The notes: generated by a model from the sequence alone, not told the origin. A stretch of 31,996 nucleotides of DNA from JACKFB01 sp041389525 (GCA_041389525.1 JAWKRR010000076.1:1-31996), one strand, 5' to 3'. Numbered from the stretch's first letter, positions 15,728 through 26,655 are shown. Made by a program: numbers and translations.

Positions 15728-16288
15728 CTAGCGGTCCGCCGGCTGCGGCGCCGAGATCGTGATCTCCGGCTCCCCGGCGGGCTTGGCGACCATGACGACC
15801 TGGGCCACCGGCATCGACCTCACCCGGGTGCCGGCTGGGGTCTTCACGTGGCAGATCGCCAGGTCCAGGCTGACCCGTTCGCCTGCTCGCAGCGCCTCGT
15901 CGGTGCCGTGGCCGTAGGTGCGTTTGAACTTGGTGCGGTCGCGGAAGCCCAAGCGTATGGGTTCGGGGATGGTGGCGCTGCAGCCGTCGTCGAAGGAGAT
16001 CTCCTCGTCATCGCGCGTCATCTGGTGGCCTGTCACGCGGAGCGGCGGGTTGCCGGCGATCTCGAAGTCGCCCTCGGTGATGTTCTCGGCGGTGACGCGA
16101 ATCGCGATTCCCCAGGCGCTGCCTATGCGAATGGGCTCGGCGTCCACCTTGAACTGAAGCTGCAGATCTCGGGCTGTGCTTCCTTCAGCGGCCGGCGGGT
16201 CGGAGACCCAGACGCCCGGGCCCTTGCCCGACCCGGAGGAGGCGCAGGCCGCGGCGAGGGCGCAGGCGGCGAGGAGGACGGCGCGCAT
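15728..16288 (-). CDS. Lipoprotein of unknown function (186 aa)
   Basis: The start at 16288 has GGGAG 6 nt upstream. MRAVLLAACALAAACASSGS is a lipoprotein signal with the acylated Cys in LAAAC. The mature part is a single beta-rich domain (LQLQFKVDAEPIRIGSAW, IAIRVTAENITEGDFEI, NPPLRVTGHQMTRDDEEISF, then RAGERVSLDLAICHVKTPAG). This is the layout of an immunoglobulin-like or DUF4352-like fold, with two mature cysteines (DDGCSATIP, LAICHVK) that may form a disulfide. No enzymatic motif is present. The open frame extends to 16621 but only as shadow of the next gene. It probably sits on the inner leaflet of the outer membrane; the role is unknown. Confidence 0.7.
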   Translation of the reverse strand: MRAVLLAACALAAACASSGSGKGPGVWVSDPPAAEGSTARDLQLQFKVDAEPIRIGSAWGIAIRVTAENITEGDFEIAGNPPLRVTGHQMTRDDEEISFDDGCSATIPEPIRLGFRDRTKFKRTYGHGTDEALRAGERVSLDLAICHVKTPAGTRVRSMPVAQVVMVAKPAGEPEITISAPQPADR

Positions 16289-16371
16289 CGGTGGCTCCCG
16301 TGGGTGGCGAGGGAGGTCGGGGCCGCATTGGAACGCGTTCAGGCCAATGCGTCCAGCGCGGCGGCGGCGCG

Positions 16372-16878
16372 CTAACTTGGGCAGCCGCGCACCAGCATGA
16401 CGCCGATGGCCACGAGGACCAAGCCCAGCATGGCGTTGAGGCGGCCCATCATCGAGGCCTGTCGCCGCAGGCTGTGGGCCTCCGGTGCGTCGGGGTCGCG
16501 CTCGATGACGCGGGCGGCCCGGGGGCCGACCGAGAAGTCGTGGACGGCGCTCAGCGCCAGCACCGCGGTGAACAGGCCGAGCTTGGCCAGCACGGCCTTG
16601 CCGAAGTCGGAGCTTAGCCACACCGGGTCCGTGAAACTCCCGAATCGCACGCCACGGACGTACAAATTGAAGGTCCCGGTGATCAGCGCGATGACGAAGC
16701 AGGCCCAGCCGACGCTACGGAAGCGCTCGCCCGTCTCGCGCAGGAACTTGCCGGCGATGGCCCGGTCGCCGCTGCGCAGCCAGGGGACGACGACCAGGAC
16801 CAGGAAGAACATGCCCCCCACCCACGCCGTGGCGGCGAGGACGTGGAGCCAGACCGAGATGAGATAAAGCAGGTGCAT
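16372..16878 (-). CDS. CopD-like integral membrane protein (168 aa)
   Basis: Four membrane segments are visible: LLYLISVWLHVLAATAWVGG with FFLVLVVVPWL, then GWACFVIALITGTFNLYV, then AVLAKLGLFTAVLALSAVHDF, and finally LNAMLGLVLVAIGVMLV. The N-terminal WLHVLAATAWVGGMFF motif and the His in the third helix are typical of the CopD / DUF4149 group of small membrane proteins. Some of these bind copper or haem; most are uncharacterised. The start is 13 nt after the stop of the upstream thrombospondin-repeat lipoprotein gene on the same strand, so the two are likely co-transcribed, and there is no independent Shine-Dalgarno sequence. Copper transport is possible but not shown. Confidence 0.75.
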   Translation of the reverse strand: MHLLYLISVWLHVLAATAWVGGMFFLVLVVVPWLRSGDRAIAGKFLRETGERFRSVGWACFVIALITGTFNLYVRGVRFGSFTDPVWLSSDFGKAVLAKLGLFTAVLALSAVHDFSVGPRAARVIERDPDAPEAHSLRRQASMMGRLNAMLGLVLVAIGVMLVRGCPS

Positions 16879-16891
16879 CGTCGCGCCGAGG

Positions 16892-17845
16892 TCAGTCCGC
16901 CGAGGGGTCGGCCTCCGCGACCGACTTGCTCCAGTGTGCCATCACGCCCACAGGGCAGCCGAACTTGGCAATGGCTTTCTGGAAGTGCTTGCCCAGCTTC
17001 ATCGACTCCGCGATCTGGGTGCAGGAGCAGCCGCCGGTGTCCTCCAGCGTGAACTCGGGACCCCAGGGGCCGTGCACGTGGGACTTGTGCTTGTGGACGA
17101 AGGTGTCAAACACGTCGTCGCCGTCGGTCAGGGCGTAGTGAAAAGGCAGCAGGAGCTTGCTGGGCACGCCCTCGGGGATCGCGGTGCCGAGGCACAGGTC
17201 GCAGACGTCGCCCAGGCCGTCGCCGTCCTCGTCGGACTGGTCGGCGTTGGCGGCGTTCGGGCAGTTGTCGTCGGCGTCGGCGACCTCGTCGTCGTCCGTG
17301 TCCGGCGGACAGAGGGCCGAGTCGTCGTAGGTCGCGACCACCTCGTAGGCGCCGCCGTTGTCGACGAAGTTGCCGTCGTTCTCGCCAAGGAAGAGGTAGT
17401 AGCGCCCGGGCTCGTCCGGGGTGACCAGCTCAGCGGCCGAACCTACGAAGAACGAGGCGCCGACTGCGGTTTCGGCGCTCAGAACGTGGCGGCTGCGGCT
17501 CCACTGGCCGATGAGCGTGTAGACGGGCAGCCCGCGGAACTCCCACATGTGAATGCCGCCGTCGGGGCCGGTGCAGTCCTTGGCGTCAGCCACGGTGCAG
17601 CCCGTCGCGGTGATCGAGACCGCCTGCCCCGGCGCGATACACGCCGGCAGGGAGGGGGGCGACTGGCTGCCCTCGCGGACGGTCTCCGGCCACTGGTCCT
17701 GGTAGAGGTTGGCGAACCCGGTGACGCTCAGCGAGGTGCTGGCGGTAAGCGCGGCGCTCGCGGTCGACCACTCGGGGCCCTCCGTCGCAGCACAGCCCGA
17801 GATCAGCAGCGCCGCCACACCCAGACCCACCCGAAGACGCCGCAT
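16892..17845 (-). CDS. Thrombospondin type 3 repeat lipoprotein (317 aa)
   Basis: The start at 17845 (MRRLRVGLGVAALLISGC) is chosen because GGAGG lies 6 nt upstream and the lipobox LISGC follows directly; two earlier ATGs add a few residues only. A beta-rich domain (about residues 30-185) contains CIAPGQAVSITATGC and IHMWEFRGLPVYTLIG, recalling a PPC-like or lectin-like beta fold. At about residues 190-225 lies a Ca-binding type 3 repeat (CPPDTDDDEVADADDNCP, QSDEDGDGLGDVCD). The C-terminus has a Cys pair (GGCSCTQIAESMKLG) and the segment KFGCPVGVMAHW. This last part resembles the C-terminal tail seen on many myxobacterial surface lipoproteins. It is probably an exposed, calcium-stabilised protein. 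It heads a pair with the CopD-like gene. Confidence 0.75.
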   Translation of the reverse strand: MRRLRVGLGVAALLISGCAATEGPEWSTASAALTASTSLSVTGFANLYQDQWPETVREGSQSPPSLPACIAPGQAVSITATGCTVADAKDCTGPDGGIHMWEFRGLPVYTLIGQWSRSRHVLSAETAVGASFFVGSAAELVTPDEPGRYYLFLGENDGNFVDNGGAYEVVATYDDSALCPPDTDDDEVADADDNCPNAANADQSDEDGDGLGDVCDLCLGTAIPEGVPSKLLLPFHYALTDGDDVFDTFVHKHKSHVHGPWGPEFTLEDTGGCSCTQIAESMKLGKHFQKAIAKFGCPVGVMAHWSKSVAEADPSAD

Positions 17846-17887
17846 CTGGCCCTCCATGCGTTTTCGCACCGCCGAGCCATCCTGCGC

Positions 17888-18349
17888 TCAACGCGGCTTC
17901 GTCGGCAAATCTTGGGGACTATCGGAAGCCTCGCCGCAGGCGCGTTTGAGTGCGTCGAAGGGCAGGCTCGCGCAGCGCACGCGGGCGGGCCAGGCGGCCA
18001 CCGCGGTGAGGGCCGCGACGGGCTCGGGCAGGGGCGGCGAGGCGTCGCCGGCCAGGTGCGCGCGGAAGGCGCTGGCCAGGCCGAGTGCGTCGATTAGCGA
18101 GGCGCCATCGAGTGAATCGCACATCACCGAGGCCGCCGCGGTGGAGATGGCGCAGCCCTCGCCGGTGAACGCGGCGCGGGCGATGTGGCCGTCGGGGGAT
18201 AGCTGCAGCATCACCTTCACGCGGTCGCCGCAGAGCGGATTGTGTACCTCGCCGATGCGGTCCGCGTCGGGCAGCGTCTCGCGGTGGCGCGGGAGCTTGC
18301 TGTGGTCCAGCACCACGTCGCGGTAGAGGGTCTTGAGGCGGTCGGGCAT
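17888..18349 (-). CDS. sufU: SufU-type Fe-S scaffold / sulfur-acceptor protein
   Basis: This 153-aa protein has the IscU/SufU fold signature. LYRDVVLDHSKLPRH is followed by VHNPLCGDRVKVML (first Cys), FTGEGCAIS (second Cys) and WPARVRCASLPFDALKRA (third Cys). The spacing between the second and third Cys is about 62 residues, longer than in IscU and matching SufU, which accepts sulfur from SufS in a zinc-dependent way. It lies downstream of sufBCDS in the same orientation, but a gene on the other strand separates it from sufS, so it needs its own promoter or long read-through. The start ATG 18349 is preceded by a weak GGAAG. Confidence 0.9.
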   Translation of the reverse strand: MPDRLKTLYRDVVLDHSKLPRHRETLPDADRIGEVHNPLCGDRVKVMLQLSPDGHIARAAFTGEGCAISTAAASVMCDSLDGASLIDALGLASAFRAHLAGDASPPLPEPVAALTAVAAWPARVRCASLPFDALKRACGEASDSPQDLPTKPR

Positions 18350-18524
18350 GGTCTTCCGGGGCGGGCGCTGTCAGGCGTGGGCGCGAGCGGGCGCCGGGAC
18401 GCGCGGGCCGAGGTTCGCGGAACTGCCCGCTCGTGTCGAGGCTCTTGCGCTGCCGACGGGGGCTGACCGGCTCGAGGGGCGGGCCCACATCGCAGAGCGC
18501 GTGCAGGCCGCGGGCTGTCCAGCG

Positions 18525-18530
18525 TAGAGT
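18525..18530 (+). promoter_or_regulatory. Candidate -10 box of the PhyH-family gene
   Basis: TAGAGT ends 6 nt before the ATG at 18537. The context GTAGAGTCGGCCGATGGAG is very like GTAGCGTCCGCGGCCGATGG upstream of the rhomboid gene. No Shine-Dalgarno sequence is present, and no clear -35. Confidence 0.35.
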
Positions 18531-18536
18531 CGGCCG

Positions 18537-19267
18537 ATGGAGCGATTCGCAGAGCGGGGTTGGGCCGTCGTGCGGGGGCTGTCGCGGCCGGCGAGGTGGC
18601 GCGGCTCCGTGACGCCTTCGACGCCGTGCTGACCGCGGGAGTCGGGGCGGCGGGTGTCTCGCAGCTCCCGGGCGGCCGCCACGTTCACCCGGCGCTGGCG
18701 GACTGGGCGCGGTCGCCGACGCTGGGCGACATCGCGAGGCGGGCGCTGGGTGTTTCAGAGGTGCAGCTGCTCCAGGACGCGCTGGTGCTGAAGCGGCCGG
18801 GCAGCGAGGACTCGGGCATCGGCTGGCACCGGGACTACACCTACCTCGCCTTCCTCGACCGGCCCCGCGCGGTGTCGGTGCGGCTGGCGCTGGACACGGA
18901 GGACCGCTCCACCGGCGGCCTGCGGGTGCTGGAGGGCAGCCACCGCCTGGGGTTTTCGGGCGACACCGGCGTGCTGGGCGACGTGCTGCGGGCCGACGAA
19001 GACGCGGCGCTCGCCGAGGTCGCAGCAGCGGGGACCGTGACCGAGCTTGAGCTAGCACCCGGCGACATCTCGGTGCACCTGTGCCTGACCGCCCACTCGA
19101 GCTGGCCAAACCTGAGCGCCGGCCCGCGCCGCACGCTGGTCACCCACCTCTTCGACGCCGCGTGCCGCCTGGACCCGGCGCGGCTGCCCAGCGCCGAGGC
19201 GGCCGCGTGGTTCCCGGTCGAGGCCGACGGCCGCTTGAGCCGCGAGGCGTTCCCGGTGGCGGGCTAG
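18537..19267 (+). CDS. Phytanoyl-CoA dioxygenase (PhyH) family protein, one-base frameshift
   Basis: Fe(II)/2-oxoglutarate dioxygenase family. The conserved iron ligands are visible: HRD in IGWHRDYTYLAFLD and the distal His in DISVHLCLTAHSSWPNLS, with the RRTLVTHLF arginine expected to bind 2-oxoglutarate. The N-terminus MERFAERGWAVVRG from ATG 18537 matches the family, but the rest (AAGEVARLRDAFDAVL onward) lies in another frame. The switch is at a run of five Gs near 18573-18577. Adding one base restores a 243-aa protein, and the span is one short of a multiple of three. This is either a sequencing error or a recent mutation. Substrate unknown. The gene is convergent with sufS and splits sufU from the rest of the cluster. 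Confidence 0.75.
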
Positions 19268-19276
19268 CGCTCGCGG

Positions 19277-19294
19277 CGCGCCGGCGCCGGCGCG
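19277..19294. terminator. GC-rich palindrome between convergent genes
   Basis: CGCGCCGGCGCCGGCGCG is a perfect 18-nt palindrome in the 52-nt gap between the ends of the PhyH gene and sufS. It could act as a terminator for both. There is no T run on either side. Confidence 0.35.
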
Positions 19295-19319
19295 ACCTCG
19301 CGACGCCAAATCCCCAGCG

Positions 19320-20582
19320 CTACGCGAAGAAATCGACGACCTTGAGCAGGCCTCTGGCGAGGCGGTCGATGTCGTCGCGCGTGCTGTACATGGCCAAGCT
19401 GGCGCGGATGGTCGCCGGGACGCCGAAGCGCTGCATCAGCGGCTGCGTGCAGTGGTGGCCGACGCGGACGGCGACGCCCTCGTGGTCCAGCACCGTGCCG
19501 GCGTCGTGGGGGTGGATTCCGTCGAGGACGAAGGACAGCACGCCGCCGTTGTCGGTCTTGGGGCCGATGAGGCGCAGGCCCGGGATCTCGCTCAGCGCGC
19601 CGACGCCGTATGCGTGCAGCGCGCGCTCGTGGGCAGCGATCTGCTGGGGATTTTGGGCCATCACGTACTCGAGGGCCGCGCCCAGGCCGATGGCGCCGAC
19701 GATGTGCGGCGTGCCGGCCTCGAAGCGGGCGGGCGGGCGCGCGTAGACGGACTTCTCGAAGGTGACCGACTCGATCATGTCGCCGCCGCCGAGCCAGGGC
19801 GGCATCGCGGCGAGCAGGTCCGGGCGGCCCCAGAGCAGGCCGATTCCGGTGGGGCCGTAGATCTTGTGGCCCGAGCAGGCGAAGAAGTCGCAGCCCAGCG
19901 CCTGGACGTCCACGCCGCCGTGCGGTGCCGACTGCGCGCCGTCGATCAGCACGGTCGCGCCCTGCGCCTTCGCCAACGCGACGATCTCGCCCACCGGGTT
20001 GATGGTGCCGAGGGCGTTGGAGATGTGGACGACCGAGACCAGCTTGGTTTTCGCTGACAGTTTGGCCGCGAAGTCGTCCATCCGCAGGCGGCCCTCGTCG
20101 TCGACCTCCGCCACGACCAGCCGCGCGCCCTTCTCCTCGCACAGCATCTGCCAGGGCACGATGTTCGAGTGGTGCTCGAGCCAGGTGATGAGGATCTCGT
20201 CGCCGGGGCCGATGTTCGCGCGCCCCCAGGTCTGGGCGATGAGGTTGATGCCGCCGGTGGCGCCTGTGGTGAAGAGCACCTCGTCGACGTGCGCGGCGTT
20301 CAGGAAGCGCCGGGCCGACTCGCGGGCGTCCTCCTGCGCTTGGGTCGCGCGCACCGAGAGCACGTGAACGCCCCGGTGGACGTTGGCGCAATCGAAGGTG
20401 TAGGCGCGGACGATGGCGTCGATGACGGCCTGGGGCTTCTGGGCGGTCGCCGCGTTGTCCAGGTAGACCAGGGGCTTGCCGTGGACTTCCTGGGCGAGGC
20501 CGGGGAAGTCGGCGCGGACGCGAGCGACGTCGAAGGGCGGCGAGACCGCGGGGGGCGTCTGATCTCGGGCTGGCGCTGTCAT
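19320..20582 (-). CDS. sufS: SufS cysteine desulfurase (group II)
   Basis: This PLP enzyme removes sulfur from cysteine to form a persulfide passed to SufU. Features in order: VYLDNAATAQKPQAVIDAI, the N-terminal signature of the class V aminotransferase fold; CANVHRGVHVLS; EVLFTTGATGGINLIAQ; the active-site region ITWLEHHSNIVPWQ; VLIDGAQSAPHGGVDV with the PLP-binding Asp and Gln; SGHKIYGPTGIG with the Schiff-base Lys; and VRVGHHCTQPLMQRFGV with the catalytic Cys. The length of 420 aa is typical. The ATG at 20582 overlaps the sufD stop in ATGA; a GTG two codons upstream (20588) is a less likely start. It is the last gene of the sufBCDS run. Confidence 0.95.
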   Translation of the reverse strand: MTAPARDQTPPAVSPPFDVARVRADFPGLAQEVHGKPLVYLDNAATAQKPQAVIDAIVRAYTFDCANVHRGVHVLSVRATQAQEDARESARRFLNAAHVDEVLFTTGATGGINLIAQTWGRANIGPGDEILITWLEHHSNIVPWQMLCEEKGARLVVAEVDDEGRLRMDDFAAKLSAKTKLVSVVHISNALGTINPVGEIVALAKAQGATVLIDGAQSAPHGGVDVQALGCDFFACSGHKIYGPTGIGLLWGRPDLLAAMPPWLGGGDMIESVTFEKSVYARPPARFEAGTPHIVGAIGLGAALEYVMAQNPQQIAAHERALHAYGVGALSEIPGLRLIGPKTDNGGVLSFVLDGIHPHDAGTVLDHEGVAVRVGHHCTQPLMQRFGVPATIRASLAMYSTRDDIDRLARGLLKVVDFFA

Positions 20583-21933
20583 CGCCACGCGTCCTCGATG
20601 GCGGCGGCCGCCACCGGCGAGGCCTCGCTGGCGAGGCGCTTCGCCATGACGCGGCCGAGCATCTTGACCAGGGCGGGGACGGGCAGCCGCGCGACCATCT
20701 CCTCGGCGAAGGCCCAGGTCAGCAGGCCGCGGGCGCTCTTCTGGTCGATGCCGCGCGAGCGCAGGTAGAAGACCGCCATCTCGTCGAGCTGGCCGACCGT
20801 GGAGCCGTGGGCGGCCTTCACGTCGTCGTTGTCGATCTCGAGCTGCGGGCGGGTGTGGACGCGCGCCTCGGTCGAGAGCAGCAGGTTGTGATTGAGCTGG
20901 TGCGTGTTGCTCTTCACCGCGCCTTCGCGGATGAGCACGCGGCCGAAAAACGTGCCGGTGGCCTCGTCGTCGACGACGCCCTTGTACATCTCGCCGCTGG
21001 TGGTGTGCGGGGCGGTGTGGAGCACCGTGGTCGCGTGGTCGAAGTGGCTGTGGCCGTCGGCCACGTACAGGCCGTCGAGCTGGCAGGTGGCGCCGGGCTC
21101 GGCGAGGTCGGCGACGATGCTGGTGCGGCCGAGCTTGCCCGACAGCGACATCACCGAGGAGGTGAAGCTGCCGCCGCGGCCGACGCGCGCGCCGATATCG
21201 CCATTTTGCAAGGCGGCATCAGGCAATTCGACGACTCGGACGTGGCGGACGTGGGCGTCGCTGCCCACGACGATCTCGGTGGTGGCTGCCGTGAAGCCGG
21301 CCTCGTCGGGGCTGCCGACGAAGCGCTCGATGACGGTCAGCTCGGCCGTGGCGTCCACGGCGATGAAGACGCGCGGGAAGCGCAGGCCGCCGGCGCGGCC
21401 GGACGCCACGTGGACGATCTCGAGCGGCCCGGGCAGCGTGGTGCCGCGGGGGACGTGGATGACGAGGGCCTCGGAGAGCTCGGCGAGGGCCAGGGCGGAG
21501 ACGCCGTCGGCGTCGAAGCGCGCGACGCGGCCGAGGCTCTCGCGGAGGTGGTCGGCGGTGACGCGGAGGGCCTGCGCGAGCGGAAGGATGACCACCGAGG
21601 GCGGTGCGTCGCCGCGGGCGCAGAGGTCGGCGTGAAACGCCCCGTCGACCAGCACCACGCGCGCCGTGACGCCGTCGAGGGGCGGGCCGGCCAGGGCCGC
21701 AGCCTCAGTCGCCAGCCCGAGATCGGGGGCTGCGCCCACCGTGTCGCCGAGGCGCACGATGTCGCGGAGCTTCACGTAGCGCCAGGCCTCGTCGGCCTTG
21801 GTGGGCCAGCCCAGGGTCTGGTGAGCCGCCCGCGCCTCGCTGCGAAGCGCGCCGAGCCAGTCGGGCTCGGCACCGTGAGTGCTGGCGCCGCCGCCCGCGC
21901 CGCCGTTGGCCGCCGCCATCAGCTGAATCGCGT

Positions 21934-21937
<4 letters not shown>
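20579..21937 (-). CDS. sufD: SufD, Fe-S assembly complex subunit
   Basis: SufD pairs with SufB in the SufBC2D complex that builds Fe-S clusters. The 452-aa protein has the N-terminal helical region (LGWPTKADEAWRYVKLRDIV) and the beta-helix core (LAELSEALVIHVPRGTTL, PLEIVHVASG, ATAELTVIERFVG, AEPGATCQLDGLYVADGHSHFDH). The C-terminal SufB/D signature follows: HTTSGEMYKGVVDDEATGTFFGRVLI, KSNTHQLNHNLLLS, PQLEIDNDDVKAAHGSTVGQ with the conserved His, and FYLRSRGID. The start at 21937 overlaps the sufC stop (ATGA). An Ala/Gly-rich insertion lies near the N-terminus. Confidence 0.95.
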
Positions 21938-22686
<749 letters not shown>

Positions 22687-22737
22687 CAGCGAGACTCCAA
22701 ATTCGTAGGGTCTATCGGGCGAAAAGAGAGGGGCCGA

Positions 22738-24183
<1,446 letters not shown>

Positions 24184-24246
24184 GCTGGCCCTGCCTCGTC
24201 TCTCCGAGCCCGCGCGCCCCCGTGGGGTGGGCTTCGGAATGAAAGC

Positions 24247-24261
24247 GGACCCCGGAGGTCC
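24247..24261. promoter_or_regulatory. Palindrome in the suf leader, possible operator
   Basis: GGACCCCGGAGGTCC has 5-bp inverted arms and lies just inside the predicted suf transcript start. It could be an operator or a small leader hairpin. There is no regulator gene nearby and no match to a known IscR or SufR box that I can assert. Confidence 0.25.
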
Positions 24262-24271
24262 ACTATCGCCA

Positions 24272-24299
24272 ACTCTAGTCTCTGAAGCGCCATTGTCAA
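24272..24299 (-). promoter_or_regulatory. Candidate promoter of the sufBCDS operon
   Basis: On the minus strand TTGACA (24299-24294), a perfect -35, is followed after 16 nt by TAGAGT (24277-24272), a fair -10. This leaves an untranslated leader of about 80 nt before the sufB ATG. Confidence 0.55.
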
Positions 24300-24341
24300 C
24301 GACGGGATGGCTGTGGCGCTTCACCGTAGGCGGGCGTGTGA

Positions 24342-24347
24342 TAGAGC
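24342..24347 (+). promoter_or_regulatory. Candidate -10 box of the 24354 gene
   Basis: TAGAGC ends 6 nt before the ATG at 24354, and no Shine-Dalgarno sequence is present. The spacing matches that seen at the Uma2 and PhyH genes. Confidence 0.3.
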
Positions 24348-24353
24348 GTGGGC

Positions 24354-24989
24354 ATGGGAGCTTTCGAGCGGAAAGTGGCGGCTTGGGGCAGCGGGTCGCG
24401 GGTCGCGGGCGCGATGGTGATCGCGGCGGCGATGGTGTGGCCGGTGGGGCCGGTGGCCGCGAGGTGCCCGCGGGAGGTGCCCCGGTTCGCGCCGGCGCGA
24501 GCGGGCGGCTTCGACTGCGCGACGGCGGCGGCGAGCCTGGGCGCGGCGGGGGCGGAGGTCGCTTTTTGCCAGGAGCTGCTTAGGGATTTGTGGCGCGTGG
24601 TCCTCATGGACCCGCAGCGCGAGGGGGTCCTGACGACCCACCGGTTCGTCAGCGAGGGCGGTGGGGTCTCCAAGGCCCGCGGGCTTGGCGCGCTGGAGGC
24701 ATACCTACGCCGGACCCGCGTGGCGGACGCGCCGTGGCTGGACCGGCTGGCCTTCGCTGAGCTGCTGGAGGCCACGGGCGCCCTGCCTGAGGGGTTCACG
24801 GCGGACGCGCTCACCAGCGGCGTCGACCCGGAGACGCGCGTGCCGGCGTCGGTGCGCACGCGGCCGCTCACCGTCTCGATCGTGCAGTCTCGGGCCGACG
24901 GGACGACGCAGCGGGCGGTGCTCACGCTGTCGACCGCGGGGAAGCCGCGCTGGAACCTCATCGGGAAGCTGGAGCGCGGTTCGAGGTAG
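24354..24989 (+). CDS. Exported protein of unknown function (211 aa)
   Basis: The N-terminus MGAFERKVAAWGSGSRVAGAMVIAAAMVWPVGPVAARC has a charged start and hydrophobic core consistent with a signal peptide ending at VAA. The mature part has three cysteines (ARCPREV, GFDCATAA, VAFCQEL), mostly helical segments (CQELLRDLWRVVLMD, DAPWLDRLAFAELLEATGALPEGF) and a C-terminal pair of beta strands (RPLTVSIVQSRADGTTQRAVLTLST, WNLIGKLERGSR). I recognise no family. It is divergent from sufB, with about 170 nt between the starts. ATG 24354 is preferred to the GTG two codons upstream because of the -10 box position. Confidence 0.65.
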   Translation: MGAFERKVAAWGSGSRVAGAMVIAAAMVWPVGPVAARCPREVPRFAPARAGGFDCATAAASLGAAGAEVAFCQELLRDLWRVVLMDPQREGVLTTHRFVSEGGGVSKARGLGALEAYLRRTRVADAPWLDRLAFAELLEATGALPEGFTADALTSGVDPETRVPASVRTRPLTVSIVQSRADGTTQRAVLTLSTAGKPRWNLIGKLERGSR

Positions 24990-25129
24990 CCGGCGTCGCG
25001 TGATTGAATCTCGCGCACGATGTAGCGTCGCGGACGATTCAGCCCCCCCAGTCCGTCGATCCGAGCAGCGCGCCCGCACCGGTGCGGCCAAAGCTCGTGG
25101 CGGACCATCCCAAGTCCCCGGAGGATCTC

Positions 25130-26421
25130 ATGGTCGCATCTGTGTGTTGCCGGTCTCTGCCCGTCGGTTCCACGCCGCGCCTCGTCGGCGCGACCGCGCT
25201 CGCCACCCTGGCCCTCGTCGCATTCGCGGGGCTGGCGCAGGCGGCGCCGCGCGGTGACGTGTTCATCGAGAGCCGCCTCAACGGCTTCGTGCTCGACATC
25301 GAGGGCGCCAGCACCGAGCCGGCGGCGCATGTCATCTCGTACCCGCGAAAGGACAGCGGCGCCGACAATCAGATCTGGCGGCTCGTGCCGGCGCCGCAGC
25401 GTGGCTGGTTCTTCGTCGAGAGCAAGCTCAACGGCTTCGTGCTGGACATCGACGGCGCCAACCCCGCGCCGGCGACCGGCATCATCGCGTACCCGAAGAA
25501 GGAGAGCGGCAGCGACAACCAGCTGTGGCGTCTGTCGCGCGCGCCGGCGGCGGGGTACGTCTTCATCGAGAGCAAGCTCAACGGCTTCGTGCTGGACATT
25601 GACGGCGGCAGCAGGGAGCCGCTGGCGCGCATCATCGCGTACCCGAAGAAGGCGACGGGGGCCGAGAATCAGCTCTGGCGGCTGGTGGAAGCGCCGAACG
25701 CGCCGGCTCCCGGGCCGACGGTGGCTGCGCCGGCGCCGACGAGCACGAAGGAGGCCAAGGAGGCAGGCCCCATCTGGAACCAGGGTGACGCGCAGGCGAA
25801 GTGTCCGAAGGTGTGCGCGGAGCCGTCGAAGTGGACGGGGCAGTGGTGGACGACCGTGCAGGGCAAGATGAGCGTCTGCGAGTGCGAGACGCCGCTGCCG
25901 ACGAAGCAGGCGGTCGAGGCCGGGCCCCTCTGGAATCAGGGCGACGCGCAGGCGAAGTGCCCGGGAGTGTGCAGGGCGCCGGCGCGGTGGACGGGGCAGT
26001 GGTGGACGACCGTGCAGGGCAAGATGAGCGTCTGCGAGTGCGAGACGGGTGGGGTTGAGGAGGTCGCGCCTCCCGCGCCGGCACCCGCGCCGGCACCCGC
26101 GCCCGCATCCGCGGTCATCAAGCAGGCGGTCGAGGCCGGGCCCCTGTGGAATCAAGGCGACGCCAAGCGAAAGTGCCCTCGGTGTGCCCCGCGCCGTCGA
26201 CGTGGACCGGCCAGTGGTGGACGACGGTGCAGGGCAAGATGAGCGTCTGCGAGTGCGAGCGCCCCGCGCCGGTCAAGCAAGCCGTCGAGGCCGGCCCCAT
26301 TTGGAATCAGGGCGACGCGCAGGCGAAGTGCCCGGGGGTCTGCAAGGCCCCGGCGACCTGGACCGGCCAGTGGTGGACGACGGTGCAGGGCAAGATGAGC
26401 GTCTGCGAGTGCGAGCAGTAG
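25130..26421 (+). CDS. Secreted lectin with three ricin-like repeats and four MVL-type modules, one-base frameshift
   Basis: The start at 25130 has GGAGG 5 nt upstream and a signal peptide ending GLAQAA. Three repeats of the form FIES(R/K)LNGFVLDI(E/D)G ... NQ(I/L)WRL (about residues 41-185) form a ricin-type beta-trefoil, a sugar-binding fold. Then come four modules of about 40 residues: EAGPIWNQGDAQAKCP, a VC pair, WTGQWWTTVQGKMSVCECE. These closely resemble the mannan-binding MVL lectin of Microcystis, as far as I recall it. A Pro/Ala linker (PAPAPAPAPAPAS) separates modules two and three. In module three (near 26172-26180) one base is missing: the frame ending at 26242 loses the pattern, which resumes in another frame to TAG 26421. 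The span is one short of a multiple of three. It probably binds mannose-type glycans outside the cell. Confidence 0.85.
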
Positions 26422-26518
26422 AGGCGCTGGCGCCCGATTCTGCGCGCGCACAGCGGCGCAGGATCGGGGGTCGCTCGCCGCCGGGTCGAGCCCGTGGCGA
26501 CCCGGACTGCAAATGAGT

Positions 26519-26559
26519 GCCCCGGTCGCGCGCCCTCCTCGGCCGAACGCGACCGGGGC
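26519..26559 (+). terminator. Strong hairpin downstream of the lectin gene
   Basis: A perfect 12-bp stem, GCCCCGGTCGCG (26519-26530) and CGCGACCGGGGC (26548-26559), has a 17-nt loop, 98 nt after the lectin stop. Only CCTTCC follows, so Rho-independent action is plausible but not certain. Confidence 0.5.
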
Positions 26560-26655
26560 CGGCCTTCCCCGGCCACCCGAACTCGCCTAGCATGGTCGCC
26601 GGACCCTCGCGTTGCGCGCGCTGAGCGTTCCGAAGGCCAACGGGAGGGTCGAGAC

